27,007 nt of DNA from Hofstenia miamia (GCA_004352715.1 SCFE01000029.1:235196-262202); one strand, 5' to 3'; shown: positions 1 through 9,345, counted from the stretch's first letter. Numbers and translations: made by a program. The notes: generated by a model not told the origin, from the sequence alone.

Positions 1-369
1 GGTTGGGAATTTCCACTTGCTGACATAATGCCAATTCATCTTTGTCTTCTTCTTCACCTGGATTTTCTGTTTCCCATTCTTCCATCCTATCTTTTTCTAT
101 TTCTGTTTCTTTATATGGCTTCAGCCTATTTATGTGAATGATTTGCCATTTCTTCCAGGGATATTTAATATGCTTAATCTGTACGTTGACCTCATTGATT
201 ACTTTTACCACTTCGTATGGTCCCAAATAAGGACTATGCAATTTCTTCACCATTCCTTTCTTAATCGCTGGGTGGTACAGTAAGACTTTATCGCCCACTG
301 AGAACTCCTGGAAACGCACCTTTTTGTTATAGTAGTCGCTCATCGTTTCCTGTGCTTGTCCAGTGGCTT
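1..369 (-). pseudogene. Ty3/gypsy integrase C-terminal fragment, copy 1
   Basis: Read on the minus strand, this encodes the end of a Ty3/gypsy Pol polyprotein: the chromodomain-less integrase tail, with the features SVGDKVLLYHPAIKKG, a GPYKVVKVINEVNVQI stretch and a W-Q-I-V-H-I-N-R-L-K-P-Y box, followed by an acidic tail rich in E and D. This tail helps bind DNA during integration of retrotransposon cDNA. It continues past base 1, so the true end is outside the window. At its upstream side it stops at a single N (370), beyond which a second, diverged copy of the same region begins. The integrase part is nearly identical to copy 2, but the acidic tails differ, so these look like two different family members rather than one recent duplication. 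Confidence 0.8.
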
Positions 370-718
370 NGCTGACACAATGTTAATTCATCTTCTTCTT
401 CTTCCTTGGAGGCACTTGCTCCCACCTCACCAACATTTGGGACTTCTAACCATGTCTCCTTGTATGGTTTCAACCTATTTATGTGAACAATTTGCCATTT
501 CTTCTGGGGATATTTGATATGTTTAATCTGTACGTTGACCTCATTGATTACTTTTACCACTTTGTACGGTCCCAAATAAGGACTATGCAATTTCTTCACC
601 ATTCCTTTCTTAATCGCTGGGTGGTACAGTAAGACTTTATCGCCCACTGAGAACTCCTGGAAATGCACCTTTTTGTTATAGTAGTCGCTCATCGTTTCCT
701 GTGCTTGTCCAGTGGCTT
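19..718. repeat. Direct repeat of integrase tail, offset 349 bp
   Basis: Bases from about 110-369 recur at about 459-718 with a constant offset of 349 bp; for example, the block ending CCAGTGGCTT occurs at 360-369 and 709-718. Identity is high over the integrase part and poor over the acidic tail (19-110 against 371-459). The unit boundary is the single N at 370. Confidence 0.85.
370..370. other. Single-N assembly junction
   Basis: One unknown base lies exactly where the second copy of the gypsy integrase tail begins. It interrupts the reading frame and probably marks a contig join rather than an ambiguous base. Confidence 0.7.
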
Positions 719-1073
719 CTATCACTGCTTGCTGTAGGCAACTCAAATTCATCTGAAGATCTAAAATATATTGATGTATATTATCATAATGAGGTCTTTG
801 TTCTTCCAGTTCTGGTAATAGCAGTTGCACTGGAACCTGAGCTTTCCGACCAAACATTACTTGAAAGGGAGAGACTCCTGTTGACTGGTGTCTACTTGTG
901 TTATATGCAAAGCAAGTCTGTTCTATAAACTGATCCCAGTCATTTTGATCCTCATCAATGTACTTGGAAATTATATCAATCAATGTTCTATTCCATCATT
1001 CTGTTTGCCCATTACCTTGAGGATGAAATGCCGTTGTCCATAGTTTCTTTATATCTTGATCTGTCAAGACGAA
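371..1073 (-). pseudogene. Ty3/gypsy integrase, core end plus C-terminal domain, copy 2
   Basis: The minus strand encodes the last part of a Ty3/gypsy integrase. From 1073 downwards one sees TAFHPQGNGQTE, the conserved core around the third catalytic residue (E), then a TGA stop at 996-998 where the family has an arginine. The same frame then continues open: NRTLIDII, AYNTSRHQSTG.SPF.VMFGR, a helical linker, the DKVLLYHPA tail and the HINRLKPYKE box, ending in an acidic tail. Just upstream, the LTDQ motif is joined almost directly to IKKLW, so roughly the middle of the catalytic core has been deleted. With one nonsense codon and a core deletion, it cannot make an active integrase. The order relative to the protease at 1842-2082 shows a minus-strand element whose RT and RNase H are missing. 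Confidence 0.85.
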
Positions 1074-1116
1074 CTAGCCATACTACACTTTCACATTCTG
1101 ATTCATTCTTCACACA

Positions 1117-1542
1117 GCTTTCTTCTTTTCCCTCTTATTCTGCTCTACTTGCTCCCAATTATCTGCTAGAAAATCTGGGCACTTTGTAGTGAATTGCACA
1201 AAAAGAACGTCAACCTTTCCCGTTGGTCAAAACAAATTTACTCCAGATTTCGTCTGATGGCATATTGTTTCCGCTTCTTTGCATTATCTCCTCTAGTTTA
1301 CTAAAAACATCATGATTTTTCTGGTGGAATTGGAGTGTGATCTGAGCCAATTCATATGTGATCTGTGAATCAAATCGGCTGTCATGTGGCTGCAATCCTT
1401 GTTCTTTTACTTCTTTAAATCTATCCAGACACAATTGCTCCGCCAATGTTGTTAGGGAATATGACGGATTTTTCGACCATACTTCCTCTGACAGTATTCT
1501 GATCTGGCTATGTTGAGGGATCTCCTCCAACTTTTTAAACAC
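1117..1542 (-). pseudogene. Unrecognised frame with an internal ~83-residue repeat, within gypsy debris
   Basis: A minus-strand frame of about 110 codons (1542-1210) continues after one frameshift to about 1117 as a lysine- and glutamate-rich stretch (VQFTTKCPDFLADNWEQ, then a basic run) before a stop. I do not recognise the family. What is visible is an internal duplication: VFKKLEEI..HSQ...SEEVWSK near the start is echoed about 83 residues later by VFSKLEEIMQRSG...SDEIWSK. In frame upstream there is a TAA 6 codons before the first repeat, so the 5' end is lost. It lies between the protease and integrase remnants, where RT and RNase H would be expected, but it carries none of their motifs. 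It could be a captured host fragment, a gag-like domain or a separate insertion. Confidence 0.4.
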
Positions 1543-1841
1543 TTTCTCATTTTACGATCCTAAACACAATTACTATTTTCTACTCTTCATGCACTAAATC
1601 ACAACACCTAAATGAATATAATAAATTTCAAATTTTATAAACTCCAAAGATGACAAAGTCCAAAACTGTTTATTTTGGTCTGTGCGCCCAACATCTGGTC
1701 GAATTTCTTCTACAACCTTGTAGTTTACTTCAATTTCCTAAACATCATTATAAAGCTTCGCATATTTTAATTTTTTATGCAAACAAAATAAAAAAAATTT
1801 CCAATTGTTCATGCTTTTTAGACCACTTCTTTAGCAATTTT

Positions 1842-2082
1842 TCAGTTTGACATCAAAGCCTTTGGTTTATCTAAATGCATTGAAAAATTTACAAAATCCT
1901 TAAGTTTATTTTGTTTTTGATTTGGATTAATAATTTCAATTTCCTCACTCACGTTTTCCTTGAACTCATAACTATTAGACTCATTTTGAAAATAGACTCT
2001 ATTGGTTGCAAAATCAACTGCCCCTTGGTACACTTTTAACACGTCACATCCTAAAATGACATTCTCTAATAATTCAGTTACA
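1842..2082 (-). pseudogene. Ty3/gypsy retropepsin C-terminal half
   Basis: The minus-strand frame that enters from the gap at 2083 reads ELLENVILGCDVLKVYQGAV, then DFATNRVYF. This is the C-terminal signature of a retropepsin-like aspartic protease: the flap-distal strand, the I-L-G-x-D-x-L helix and the following D-F strand. The catalytic D-S/T-G would lie inside the N gap and cannot be checked. A polar linker of about 45 residues follows and stops at 1842. From 1543 to 1841 no RT motif is visible; there is only AT-rich sequence with scattered short frames. Protease upstream of integrase fits the Ty3/gypsy order, with the polymerase region deleted. Confidence 0.65.
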
Positions 2083-3082
2083 NNNNNNNNNNNNNNNNNN
2101 NNNNNNNNNNNNNNNNNNNNNNNNNNNNNNNNNNNNNNNNNNNNNNNNNNNNNNNNNNNNNNNNNNNNNNNNNNNNNNNNNNNNNNNNNNNNNNNNNNNN
2201 NNNNNNNNNNNNNNNNNNNNNNNNNNNNNNNNNNNNNNNNNNNNNNNNNNNNNNNNNNNNNNNNNNNNNNNNNNNNNNNNNNNNNNNNNNNNNNNNNNNN
2301 NNNNNNNNNNNNNNNNNNNNNNNNNNNNNNNNNNNNNNNNNNNNNNNNNNNNNNNNNNNNNNNNNNNNNNNNNNNNNNNNNNNNNNNNNNNNNNNNNNNN
2401 NNNNNNNNNNNNNNNNNNNNNNNNNNNNNNNNNNNNNNNNNNNNNNNNNNNNNNNNNNNNNNNNNNNNNNNNNNNNNNNNNNNNNNNNNNNNNNNNNNNN
2501 NNNNNNNNNNNNNNNNNNNNNNNNNNNNNNNNNNNNNNNNNNNNNNNNNNNNNNNNNNNNNNNNNNNNNNNNNNNNNNNNNNNNNNNNNNNNNNNNNNNN
2601 NNNNNNNNNNNNNNNNNNNNNNNNNNNNNNNNNNNNNNNNNNNNNNNNNNNNNNNNNNNNNNNNNNNNNNNNNNNNNNNNNNNNNNNNNNNNNNNNNNNN
2701 NNNNNNNNNNNNNNNNNNNNNNNNNNNNNNNNNNNNNNNNNNNNNNNNNNNNNNNNNNNNNNNNNNNNNNNNNNNNNNNNNNNNNNNNNNNNNNNNNNNN
2801 NNNNNNNNNNNNNNNNNNNNNNNNNNNNNNNNNNNNNNNNNNNNNNNNNNNNNNNNNNNNNNNNNNNNNNNNNNNNNNNNNNNNNNNNNNNNNNNNNNNN
2901 NNNNNNNNNNNNNNNNNNNNNNNNNNNNNNNNNNNNNNNNNNNNNNNNNNNNNNNNNNNNNNNNNNNNNNNNNNNNNNNNNNNNNNNNNNNNNNNNNNNN
3001 NNNNNNNNNNNNNNNNNNNNNNNNNNNNNNNNNNNNNNNNNNNNNNNNNNNNNNNNNNNNNNNNNNNNNNNNNNNNNNNNNN
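2083..3082. other. Assembly gap (1000 N)
   Basis: Exactly 1000 unknown bases, probably a placeholder size. Long open frames crossing it are artefacts. Confidence 0.99.
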
Positions 3083-3337
3083 ATTACGTCCTTGTATTTT
3101 CAATATTACAAAGCATTCAGTATACTTCTTAAGCATACATATAAATTATTTGTGATAATCATATACATACATATACAATATCATCACTTTTATGAATAGA
3201 CTTCAAAGCTAAAACAACTTGTAACCAATTGCAATTCATATATGAATTTTAGCCGGTATTTTGGCCGTGAAACAAAATCTTTGGCAGCAGCCGGTCATTA
3301 GCCGGCCGGCTAATGGCTAAGCTGCGGCCATGGCCGC
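3083..3337. repeat. Right arm of GGCCG-rich insert, copy A
   Basis: This AT-rich stretch ends in a GC-rich palindromic block and matches 18223-18499 with small differences. Copy B carries about 22 extra bases before TTTTGGCCGT. The block contains two perfect palindromes, ATTAGCCGGCCGGCTAAT at 3297-3314 and GCGGCCATGGCCGC at 3324-3337, immediately before the Copia coding sequence resumes. It looks like the end of a non-autonomous element nested in the Copia element. Confidence 0.6.
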
Positions 3338-4241
3338 TTTATCAATCTGAAAATTCTAAACAATGGAAAGGGCCTTCACTAGTTATTTCACAACATGGAA
3401 CTGAAATCCTAGTTAAACATGGAGGAATTATGAGACGTGTACATGTTTCGAAGATTCATGAGCTAAAGAAAAGCTTTTCACTCACAATGAAAAAAAAGAA
3501 ACAATTCCAGTTGATCTTAATTAAANCAGACATTGGTGAGCAGTCTGAATAAATGGAAAATTGCACAAATGGTAATTTACCGCATTATCCATTCAGAAAT
3601 CGTCCCGTCCCTGAAAGGTATGTTGAGTATAGAGTAATTATAATGATGCGCCTGCAATTTCTAGTGCTAAGGAAAATGATTTATCCTATTGGTTAGCCAA
3701 TAGAGTTTACAAAGAATGTATTCTAGATGAAAAGAATTTGAAGGAATTAAATGTTATTTCAAAAAAAAATGCAAAGCTAGATTGGTTGCTCGTGGTTTTC
3801 AGGATATCAATCAGGAAAACAAAACCTTCTTGCTCACTTGTTCCAGACTCACAATGCGATTCCCCTTGTCATTGTCGAGTATTATGAAGTGGAATATTTA
3901 CAAAATGGACATTGCAACAGCAATTTTACAAGGAGATAATCATAGTAAAGAGTTATATGTTGTTCCTTTGCCAGAAGCCAAAACTCCAAAAGGAGTTGTA
4001 CGGAAAATATTGTAGGTGTTTATGGACTTCATGAGGCTGGTCGTCTCTGGTATGATCGTGTATCAAGAGAAATGATACGACTTGGAGTAGAGGTGTCTAA
4101 GCTTGGCAGGGTTTTGTATATATATTTCGTAGGAATGATTCTGTCATTGGATGTATACATAAACATGTCGACATTTTAAATATTTATGGAAAACTTGACT
4201 TTGTTAATGAAATTATAGCGAGTTTTAAATCAGTTCTTAAA
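3338..4241 (+). pseudogene. Copia-type Pol fragment, copy A (integrase tail to RT)
   Basis: This plus-strand fragment encodes the end of a Copia integrase (ENSKQWKGPSLVISQHG, then ILVKHGGIMRRVHVSKIHEL), a hinge, and the start of the reverse transcriptase (VARGFQDINQEN, then YKMDIATAILQGDNHSKELY and VYGLHEAGRLWYDRV). The first RT catalytic Asp lies in MDIATA. Compared with the second copy at 18500-19490 it lacks 33 bp (11 codons) just after the palindrome. It also has a single N at 3526 in place of 53 bp (18721-18773). A stop interrupts the frame near 4013, and further shifts separate RT blocks. The fragment sits alone between two 1000-N gaps, so its placement here is uncertain. Confidence 0.85.
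3526..3526. other. Single-N assembly junction
   Basis: One N replaces 53 bp that are present in the homologous position of the second Copia copy (18721-18773), so it marks missing sequence rather than one ambiguous base. Confidence 0.75.
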
Positions 4242-5241
4242 NNNNNNNNNNNNNNNNNNNNNNNNNNNNNNNNNNNNNNNNNNNNNNNNNNNNNNNNNNN
4301 NNNNNNNNNNNNNNNNNNNNNNNNNNNNNNNNNNNNNNNNNNNNNNNNNNNNNNNNNNNNNNNNNNNNNNNNNNNNNNNNNNNNNNNNNNNNNNNNNNNN
4401 NNNNNNNNNNNNNNNNNNNNNNNNNNNNNNNNNNNNNNNNNNNNNNNNNNNNNNNNNNNNNNNNNNNNNNNNNNNNNNNNNNNNNNNNNNNNNNNNNNNN
4501 NNNNNNNNNNNNNNNNNNNNNNNNNNNNNNNNNNNNNNNNNNNNNNNNNNNNNNNNNNNNNNNNNNNNNNNNNNNNNNNNNNNNNNNNNNNNNNNNNNNN
4601 NNNNNNNNNNNNNNNNNNNNNNNNNNNNNNNNNNNNNNNNNNNNNNNNNNNNNNNNNNNNNNNNNNNNNNNNNNNNNNNNNNNNNNNNNNNNNNNNNNNN
4701 NNNNNNNNNNNNNNNNNNNNNNNNNNNNNNNNNNNNNNNNNNNNNNNNNNNNNNNNNNNNNNNNNNNNNNNNNNNNNNNNNNNNNNNNNNNNNNNNNNNN
4801 NNNNNNNNNNNNNNNNNNNNNNNNNNNNNNNNNNNNNNNNNNNNNNNNNNNNNNNNNNNNNNNNNNNNNNNNNNNNNNNNNNNNNNNNNNNNNNNNNNNN
4901 NNNNNNNNNNNNNNNNNNNNNNNNNNNNNNNNNNNNNNNNNNNNNNNNNNNNNNNNNNNNNNNNNNNNNNNNNNNNNNNNNNNNNNNNNNNNNNNNNNNN
5001 NNNNNNNNNNNNNNNNNNNNNNNNNNNNNNNNNNNNNNNNNNNNNNNNNNNNNNNNNNNNNNNNNNNNNNNNNNNNNNNNNNNNNNNNNNNNNNNNNNNN
5101 NNNNNNNNNNNNNNNNNNNNNNNNNNNNNNNNNNNNNNNNNNNNNNNNNNNNNNNNNNNNNNNNNNNNNNNNNNNNNNNNNNNNNNNNNNNNNNNNNNNN
5201 NNNNNNNNNNNNNNNNNNNNNNNNNNNNNNNNNNNNNNNNN
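4242..5241. other. Assembly gap (1000 N)
   Basis: Exactly 1000 unknown bases between Copia copy A and the mariner fragment. Confidence 0.99.
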
Positions 5242-5524
5242 ACCGCACAGAATTTCGTGGACTTCACTGAAGCGTTTCAAGTACTCTTTCTTCCTTTGTA
5301 GGACTTGTTGATGTACGTAGTCTTCCAGAATGCTTTTTGGAGACGTTCTGAACAGTTCCATCAGCTTCAAACTTATCTCTAATTCGAGTGATGGTAACTC
5401 GTGTTGGTGGTTCTTTTTGAAACATCCTCCTAAACTGTCTTTGCACTTCTACTGCGTTTTCATGCTTCCAGTAACATTTTAAAATGAATTTTCTTTCTTC
5501 AAAGTTTAGTCTGGCTGCCATCAT
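5242..5524 (-). pseudogene. Mariner transposase N-terminal HTH (DUF4817-type), broken
   Basis: Starting at the ATGATG at 5524-5519, the frame reads MAARLNFEERKFILKCYWK, then AVEVQRQFRRMFQKEPPTR, TITRIRDKF and KKHSGRLRTSTS. This is the DNA-binding helix-turn-helix region found at the front of many arthropod mariner-type transposases (DUF4817 family), ending in a GR-P-like linker. The frame is stopped by TGA after ERVLETLQ, near 5264, at a codon where the family normally continues into the second HTH. The same frame resumes as SPRNSVR up to the gap. The catalytic domain is not visible. In-frame sequence upstream of the ATG is probably leader. Confidence 0.8.
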
Positions 5525-5613
5525 TTGGATCGATGGGTTTAATCTGCAAAGAAAAAACAAAATTTTGAGTTATCAGCTGCTAAAAGGTGTATACATCTTT
5601 TTGGGACACCCTG
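5242..5613 (-). mobile_element. Mariner-like element, 5' end, truncated by gap
   Basis: A minus-strand element begins at 5613 with CAGGGTGTCCCAAAAAGATG, the widespread arthropod mariner/IS630-type terminal inverted repeat, directly next to a TA dinucleotide at 5614-5615, as expected for TA-targeting transposons. The 5' leader covers 5525-5613, followed by the transposase start. The other end is hidden by, or lost at, the gap at 5241. The outer flank is a (TA)n tract that also touches the hAT element at 5633. Confidence 0.75.
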
Positions 5614-5632
5614 TATATATATATATATATAT
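5614..5632. repeat. (TA)n microsatellite
   Basis: A pure TA tract lying between the mariner end (5613) and the hAT end (5633). Confidence 0.9.
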
Positions 5633-6919
5633 CATGGGCGGTTCGTCATTATAATCGCGGCAATCGGCGATTACCTTATAATATGTATGTGTACAAAGGT
5701 TTTATGTATGGTGCATTCTTTAATCTAATTCTAATAACAGATTGCAAGCATATTCGAAAACTGAATTAACTGTTGTAATTGTAACCTAAAGTTTAGTTGC
5801 TAAACACATGCGGCGTTGGGCACCAAAAAATGTAGGCCAATTTTAATTCTTGAAACTGATTAAAAAATTTTCTACAATAGCATTGTGGATATAAGAAAAA
5901 TAAATTAGTTCCCATGCAGCATTTAAATAAGTTTTCTTCACAAATGTAAATTGAAATGTAGAAATTTTATAGCGAATTGGCCTCATTTCGATTTACAAGC
6001 CACAAAAATTACTTTTCTGACAATGGCAAAGAAAATTATGAGAGGAGCTGTCCTGCTATAGAGCTACGCCACAGGCTGAACGTTTAAATTTGCCACCATT
6101 CATGCTAAATTCAATTTACATTCATAAGTTGTACATTCAAATAAAAATGACGATCACGGAGGAATCGCACTTTCTGTGCGAATGAGCTGACATTAAATTA
6201 AGCCAATAAATTGCGTCCGAATCTATTTCAATCTCAAACATTTGAGCGTAAAAGGAATGATTACGTTTAGCATTGATTGGCTAAAATACTCAACTATTTC
6301 CACTATTACCCGCCAAATCAACATTATATCACATGGGACTCTGATACCATTAACCAAGCTACTGGATTTCTAAAATTCTTGAATGAATTTAGTACAAAAT
6401 TCTTTTTAGATTCGTTAAACAAAGTCTTTTCTCATTCCGATCTGCTCTTTCAAGTTGCTATAAAAGTTTGGACATGCACTTAGCACCTGTAGATTTATTC
6501 AAATATCTAGAAAAAACTGGCCTATGTGAATGCTTTGAAAAAATATATTCTTTATTAAACATCATTCTAAGCATTCCTGTATCAACTGCTTCGGTTGAAA
6601 GAAGTTTTTCTTTCATGAAAAGAATAAAAAGTTTCCTTCGGAATACTACTTGCCAAGGTAGGCTTACAAACTTAGCAATAGTTTCAATTGAAAAACAATT
6701 ACTTTTTGATATAAGAAAGAATGGCGAACGATTTTATGTTGCTGTAATTGACAATTTTATGAAAAAAGAACGTCGATTAGACTTAGTATTTAAATAGAAT
6801 TTTTATCACTGAATTCTATTAAGTTGAATGAATGAGGCATTTATTGTTCAATTTATATTATATTTAACATTTGCGATTGCCCTTTAATAGACTTTAATAG
6901 AAAGTGCGGACCGCCACTG
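5633..6919 (+). mobile_element. hAT transposon, internally deleted, 1287 bp
   Basis: The left end CATGGGCGGTTCG (5633-5645) pairs with the inverted right end CAGTGGCGGTCCG (ending at 6919), 10 of 13 matching. This is the usual hAT TIR style. Between them lies the C-terminal part of a plus-strand hAT transposase. Both flanks are (TA)n, so the 8 bp target duplication cannot be distinguished from the microsatellite. From 5646 to 6276 there is no coding signal; it contains a short hairpin (CGCAC/GTGCG around 6168-6182) and AT-rich sequence. Most of the transposase is missing, so the element would depend on an external transposase. Confidence 0.75.
6277..6797 (+). pseudogene. hAT transposase C-terminal fragment
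   Basis: Two overlapping frames make up a ZMYM1-like hAT transposase tail. The first (6277-6483) reads ATGFLKFLNEFSTKFFLDSL, then HSDLLFQVAIK, which resembles the helical region preceding the dimerisation domain. The second (6468-6797) carries the hAT C-terminal dimerisation signature: LLNIILSIPVSTASVERSFS, then RIKSFLRNTT, GRLTNLAIVSIEK and a final basic tail ending in a stop at 6797. About 60 residues usually found between these segments appear to be deleted at the junction near 6470, with a frame change. The N-terminal zinc finger and the catalytic core are absent. Confidence 0.85.
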
Positions 6920-6946
6920 ATATATATATAAATATATATAAAAAAA
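6920..6946. repeat. TA-rich microsatellite
   Basis: An imperfect TA/A tract separating the hAT right end from the GC-rich terminus. Confidence 0.85.
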
Positions 6947-7022
6947 ACCGGCAGGTCGGTATTAGCTATAGCCGGCCAACTACCGGCCCCGACCTTAAAA
7001 TTTCCGCCCGGTTCCAACTCTG
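6947..7022 (-). repeat. Solo hAT-like GC-rich terminus
   Basis: On the minus strand this starts with CAGAGTTGGAACCGGGC at 7022, which fits the hAT CAGNGNTGG terminal pattern. It is followed by a CCGG-rich subterminal block (AAATTTTAAGGTCG, TAGTTGGCCGGCTATAGC). No partner TIR or second CAACAAAC flank is seen, so it looks like one end of a truncated non-autonomous element. A diverged relative may be present at 13545-13640. Confidence 0.5.
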
Positions 7023-8047
7023 CAACAAACTACTTTTTAATCTTTTAAAGCTTAGTTAACGAGAAACCATATTAAAAAAATTAGACGTGAAGAATTCAAT
7101 TCCCTTGTATTATACTAAGATCTTAAATATTAAGCGCAATTACTATTTGCAATTACCCAATGATAAGGAATCCATCATTTTTTAAAATATCAAACATAAG
7201 CCTTATATACATAGAGGTTATCCTCTAAATGCAAAAAATTACATATGTAGGTCCACTTGTACATGTATTAGATATCTGAAAACATTCTTTCAATAATTTT
7301 GATTGCAATGGTTCTTTTAATCTTGTTTATATTCCAACAAGTAAAATCTAGATTAGTATCTAATAATTGTAGTTGGCTTTGAACTTCTTGATTTGATCTG
7401 AGCCTTCAATTTAATATTTTCTAGATATTGAAAGACAAAATTTTTTCTATACATTTTATGGAATTGCAATGTAAGCGTACTATTATAAAATAGATGTGTC
7501 ACTTTGTAATGACAGTCCATGCAATGGCAAAGCAATGAAATCACTAAAAGTATGAACATGAGATCATTGCTGTTATTGTGTTTTTCCATTGCAAGGCAGA
7601 ATTCATTCATAAAAAAATTCTGAATTTCTTATTTCATTATTTTTTATCAACACATTTTGCGTAGCGACGTATAGAGTGGCAGCGGCCCGGTAATAGGCGG
7701 AAATGCCCCACCTCCTGATTTTAAAAAATAATGTCCCGCTAAGCGTGTAATTTATTCAGATAACTCAATGTTTCAGCTAAATGAAACCGTGCTCCCAAAT
7801 ATGTGCACTTCAGTCTCAACTAGAGATTGGGTAAAGGCTATACCTTAAGTATGCCTCAAATCCAGTAAAGTCATTTGCATATATGCTTCGTTTAAACATA
7901 AACTACAGTTTTGCAAAATTAGAAGTGTGTATGGTTAGAATACATGTATCCTTAGAATATGTAAACACTGCATTTAATTATAAGCCTGATTTCTATAGGT
8001 TGAAATGTATATTTTTAGACATACATGTATATTTAGGTTAGAAATAA
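7023..8047. other. AT-rich DNA without recognised genes
   Basis: No coding region or structured RNA is recognised. An 85-codon minus-strand frame at 7353-7610 is hydrophobic but has no family resemblance and no supporting context. A GC-richer patch at 7671-7735 (GAGTGGCAGCGGCCCGGTAA) stands out from its surroundings and could be another decayed transposon end, but no partner was found. Confidence 0.5.
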
Positions 8048-8230
8048 ATTCGTTTGTGTATATTCTGATTTTGTATTTAATAAAAACCTATATTTTTTAT
8101 TTTTACATATATATTTATGACATTCGTTTTTGTATATTCTAATTTTTGTATATCATAAAACGTATATTTCTTATCTATACATATATATTTATGTTCTATA
8201 TAACATTCGTCTTTGTATATTCTGATTTCT
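8048..8230. repeat. Tandem repeat, 74-83 bp unit, about 2.3 copies
   Basis: Three successive units begin with ATTCGT(T/C)T(G/T)TGTATATTC at 8048, 8122 and 8205. The first is 74 bp, the second 83 bp (with about 9 extra bases near its end), and the third is cut after about 26 bp. Inside, each shares an AAAAC(C/G)TATATTT(T/C)TTAT core and ACATATATATTTATG. Confidence 0.8.
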
Positions 8231-8236
8231 CAAAAT

Positions 8237-8280
8237 GCTTGAAAATGACAACAATGTTTGTCGAAACATGTTGCAATAAA
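8237..8280 (+). ncRNA. Possible degenerate hammerhead-like motif
   Basis: The segment around 8240-8267 has the layout of a hammerhead core: a CTTGAAAAT box in the CUGANGA position, a 5 bp stem GACAA/TTGTC (8247-8251 with 8258-8262) with a 6-base loop, then GAAAC. Similar motifs occur in the terminal repeats of Penelope-like retroelements. The first box is degenerate and I cannot confirm stems I and III, so activity is doubtful. It lies directly after the tandem repeat and before a (TA)n gap. Confidence 0.25.
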
Positions 8281-8321
8281 ACATTATTCAAAAATGTTCA
8301 AAGTATTAAGATTATAACCAG

Positions 8322-8590
8322 TATATATATATATATANNNNNNNNNNNNNNNNNNNNNNNNNNNNNNNNNNNNNNNNNNNNNNNNNNNNNNNNNNNNNNN
8401 NNNNNNNNNNNNNNNNNNNNNNNNNNNNNNNNNNNNNNNNNNNNNNNNNNNNNNNNNNNNNNNNNNNNNNNNNNNNNNNNNNNNNNNNNNNNNNNNNNNN
8501 NNNNNNNNNNNNNNNNNNNNNNNNNNNNNNNNNNNNNNNNNNNNNNNNNNNNNNNNNNNNNNNNNNNNNNNNNNNNNATATATATATATA
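8322..8590. other. (TA)n microsatellite with assembly gap (240 N at 8338-8577)
   Basis: TA repeats flank both sides of the gap, so the missing sequence is probably a long TA microsatellite that collapsed during assembly. Confidence 0.9.
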
Positions 8591-9068
8591 CTGTATATAG
8601 CACCATGGAGTTCTGCTATATTATGATTATATAAGAACTCTATAATAACACATAAAATCCATTAAAAAATAAAAAATTGATAAATAATTAACAAAACTTA
8701 CATGCTTTATTCTGAAATCCAAAAAAATTAACACAATCCACGAACAACATAGATATATTATTTCAGTTTAATCCACTGTCACTTAGAGCAGTTGAGGCTC
8801 ATGCTAGTAATTTTTAGATGTTGGTAGTATTCGATTTTTATTTATGATCTCATTTGTGACAGCATATTTAACAAATAAACGTAAATTTGTTAAAATCAAT
8901 AGGAAAAAATTATTTATTTTACTAGATATCACGCACAAAACTTTCATATATTAAATCTTGTCTACTGCAAACCTATAATATTTAAATATTTAAATTCAAT
9001 TACAAATTTATATGTAATTGTATAAAAGTCGGCGCGATTTAGTTGGATAGTTGAAACAGAACGATCAG
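8591..9068. other. AT-rich DNA without recognised features
   Basis: No coding region, repeat unit or RNA gene was recognised. Confidence 0.5.
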
Positions 9069-9345
9069 ACAAATTCGGCCTGATTAAATCTTGTAATTAA
9101 AACGCAGGTCCAACTCGTTCACCTGATAAATTTGCACCTGCGTCATGTAGTTACGAAAAGCCTTTAACTACCCAATTTAATCAGGTCGATTAAATCGTGT
9201 AGAAGACGGAACAATTTTTGCATTCTACTAATTCCTGACAAAGTCCAGTGAAAAAGTTGGAGCTGCGTCTTAACTACAAGAATTAATCAGCCCAACTTAA
9301 TTAAATCGTGTAGGTAAGACAGGCCTTTATTCACTTAGGCAACAA
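9069..9345. repeat. Imperfect tandem array, ~106-111 bp period, with inverted repeat
   Basis: The phrase (G/A)ATTAAATC(T/G)TGTA recurs at 9082, 9188 and 9299, giving spacings of 106 and 111 bp. Each time it is followed by a (G)AC(G/A) block and, in two units, by a TTGxACCTGCGTC-like stretch before TAACTAC. The first unit also has a perfect 8 bp inverted repeat, ACGCAGGT with ACCTGCGT (about 9101-9138). GC content is higher than in the surroundings. It could be a short satellite array or a fold-back element. Confidence 0.6.

Noticed and set aside
1670-1710. GTGCGCCCAACATCTGGTCG as a possible primer-binding site
   Set aside because: It resembles a lysine-tRNA-type site on the plus strand, but the adjacent gypsy remnants are on the minus strand and no LTR edge was found.
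2002-5370. Very long open frames of 345-377 codons across 2078-3136 and 4184-5370
   Set aside because: They consist almost entirely of N-gap placeholders; only the few real flanking codons were used.
7353-7610. 85-codon hydrophobic minus-strand frame
   Set aside because: No recognised motif, no splice or promoter context; consistent with chance in AT-rich DNA.
8146-8634. 162-codon frame across 8146-8634
   Set aside because: It crosses the 240-N gap and otherwise encodes TA-microsatellite repeats.
9069-9345. CRISPR-like array
   Set aside because: The units are diverged over their full length with no constant repeat and unique spacers, in an animal genome context.
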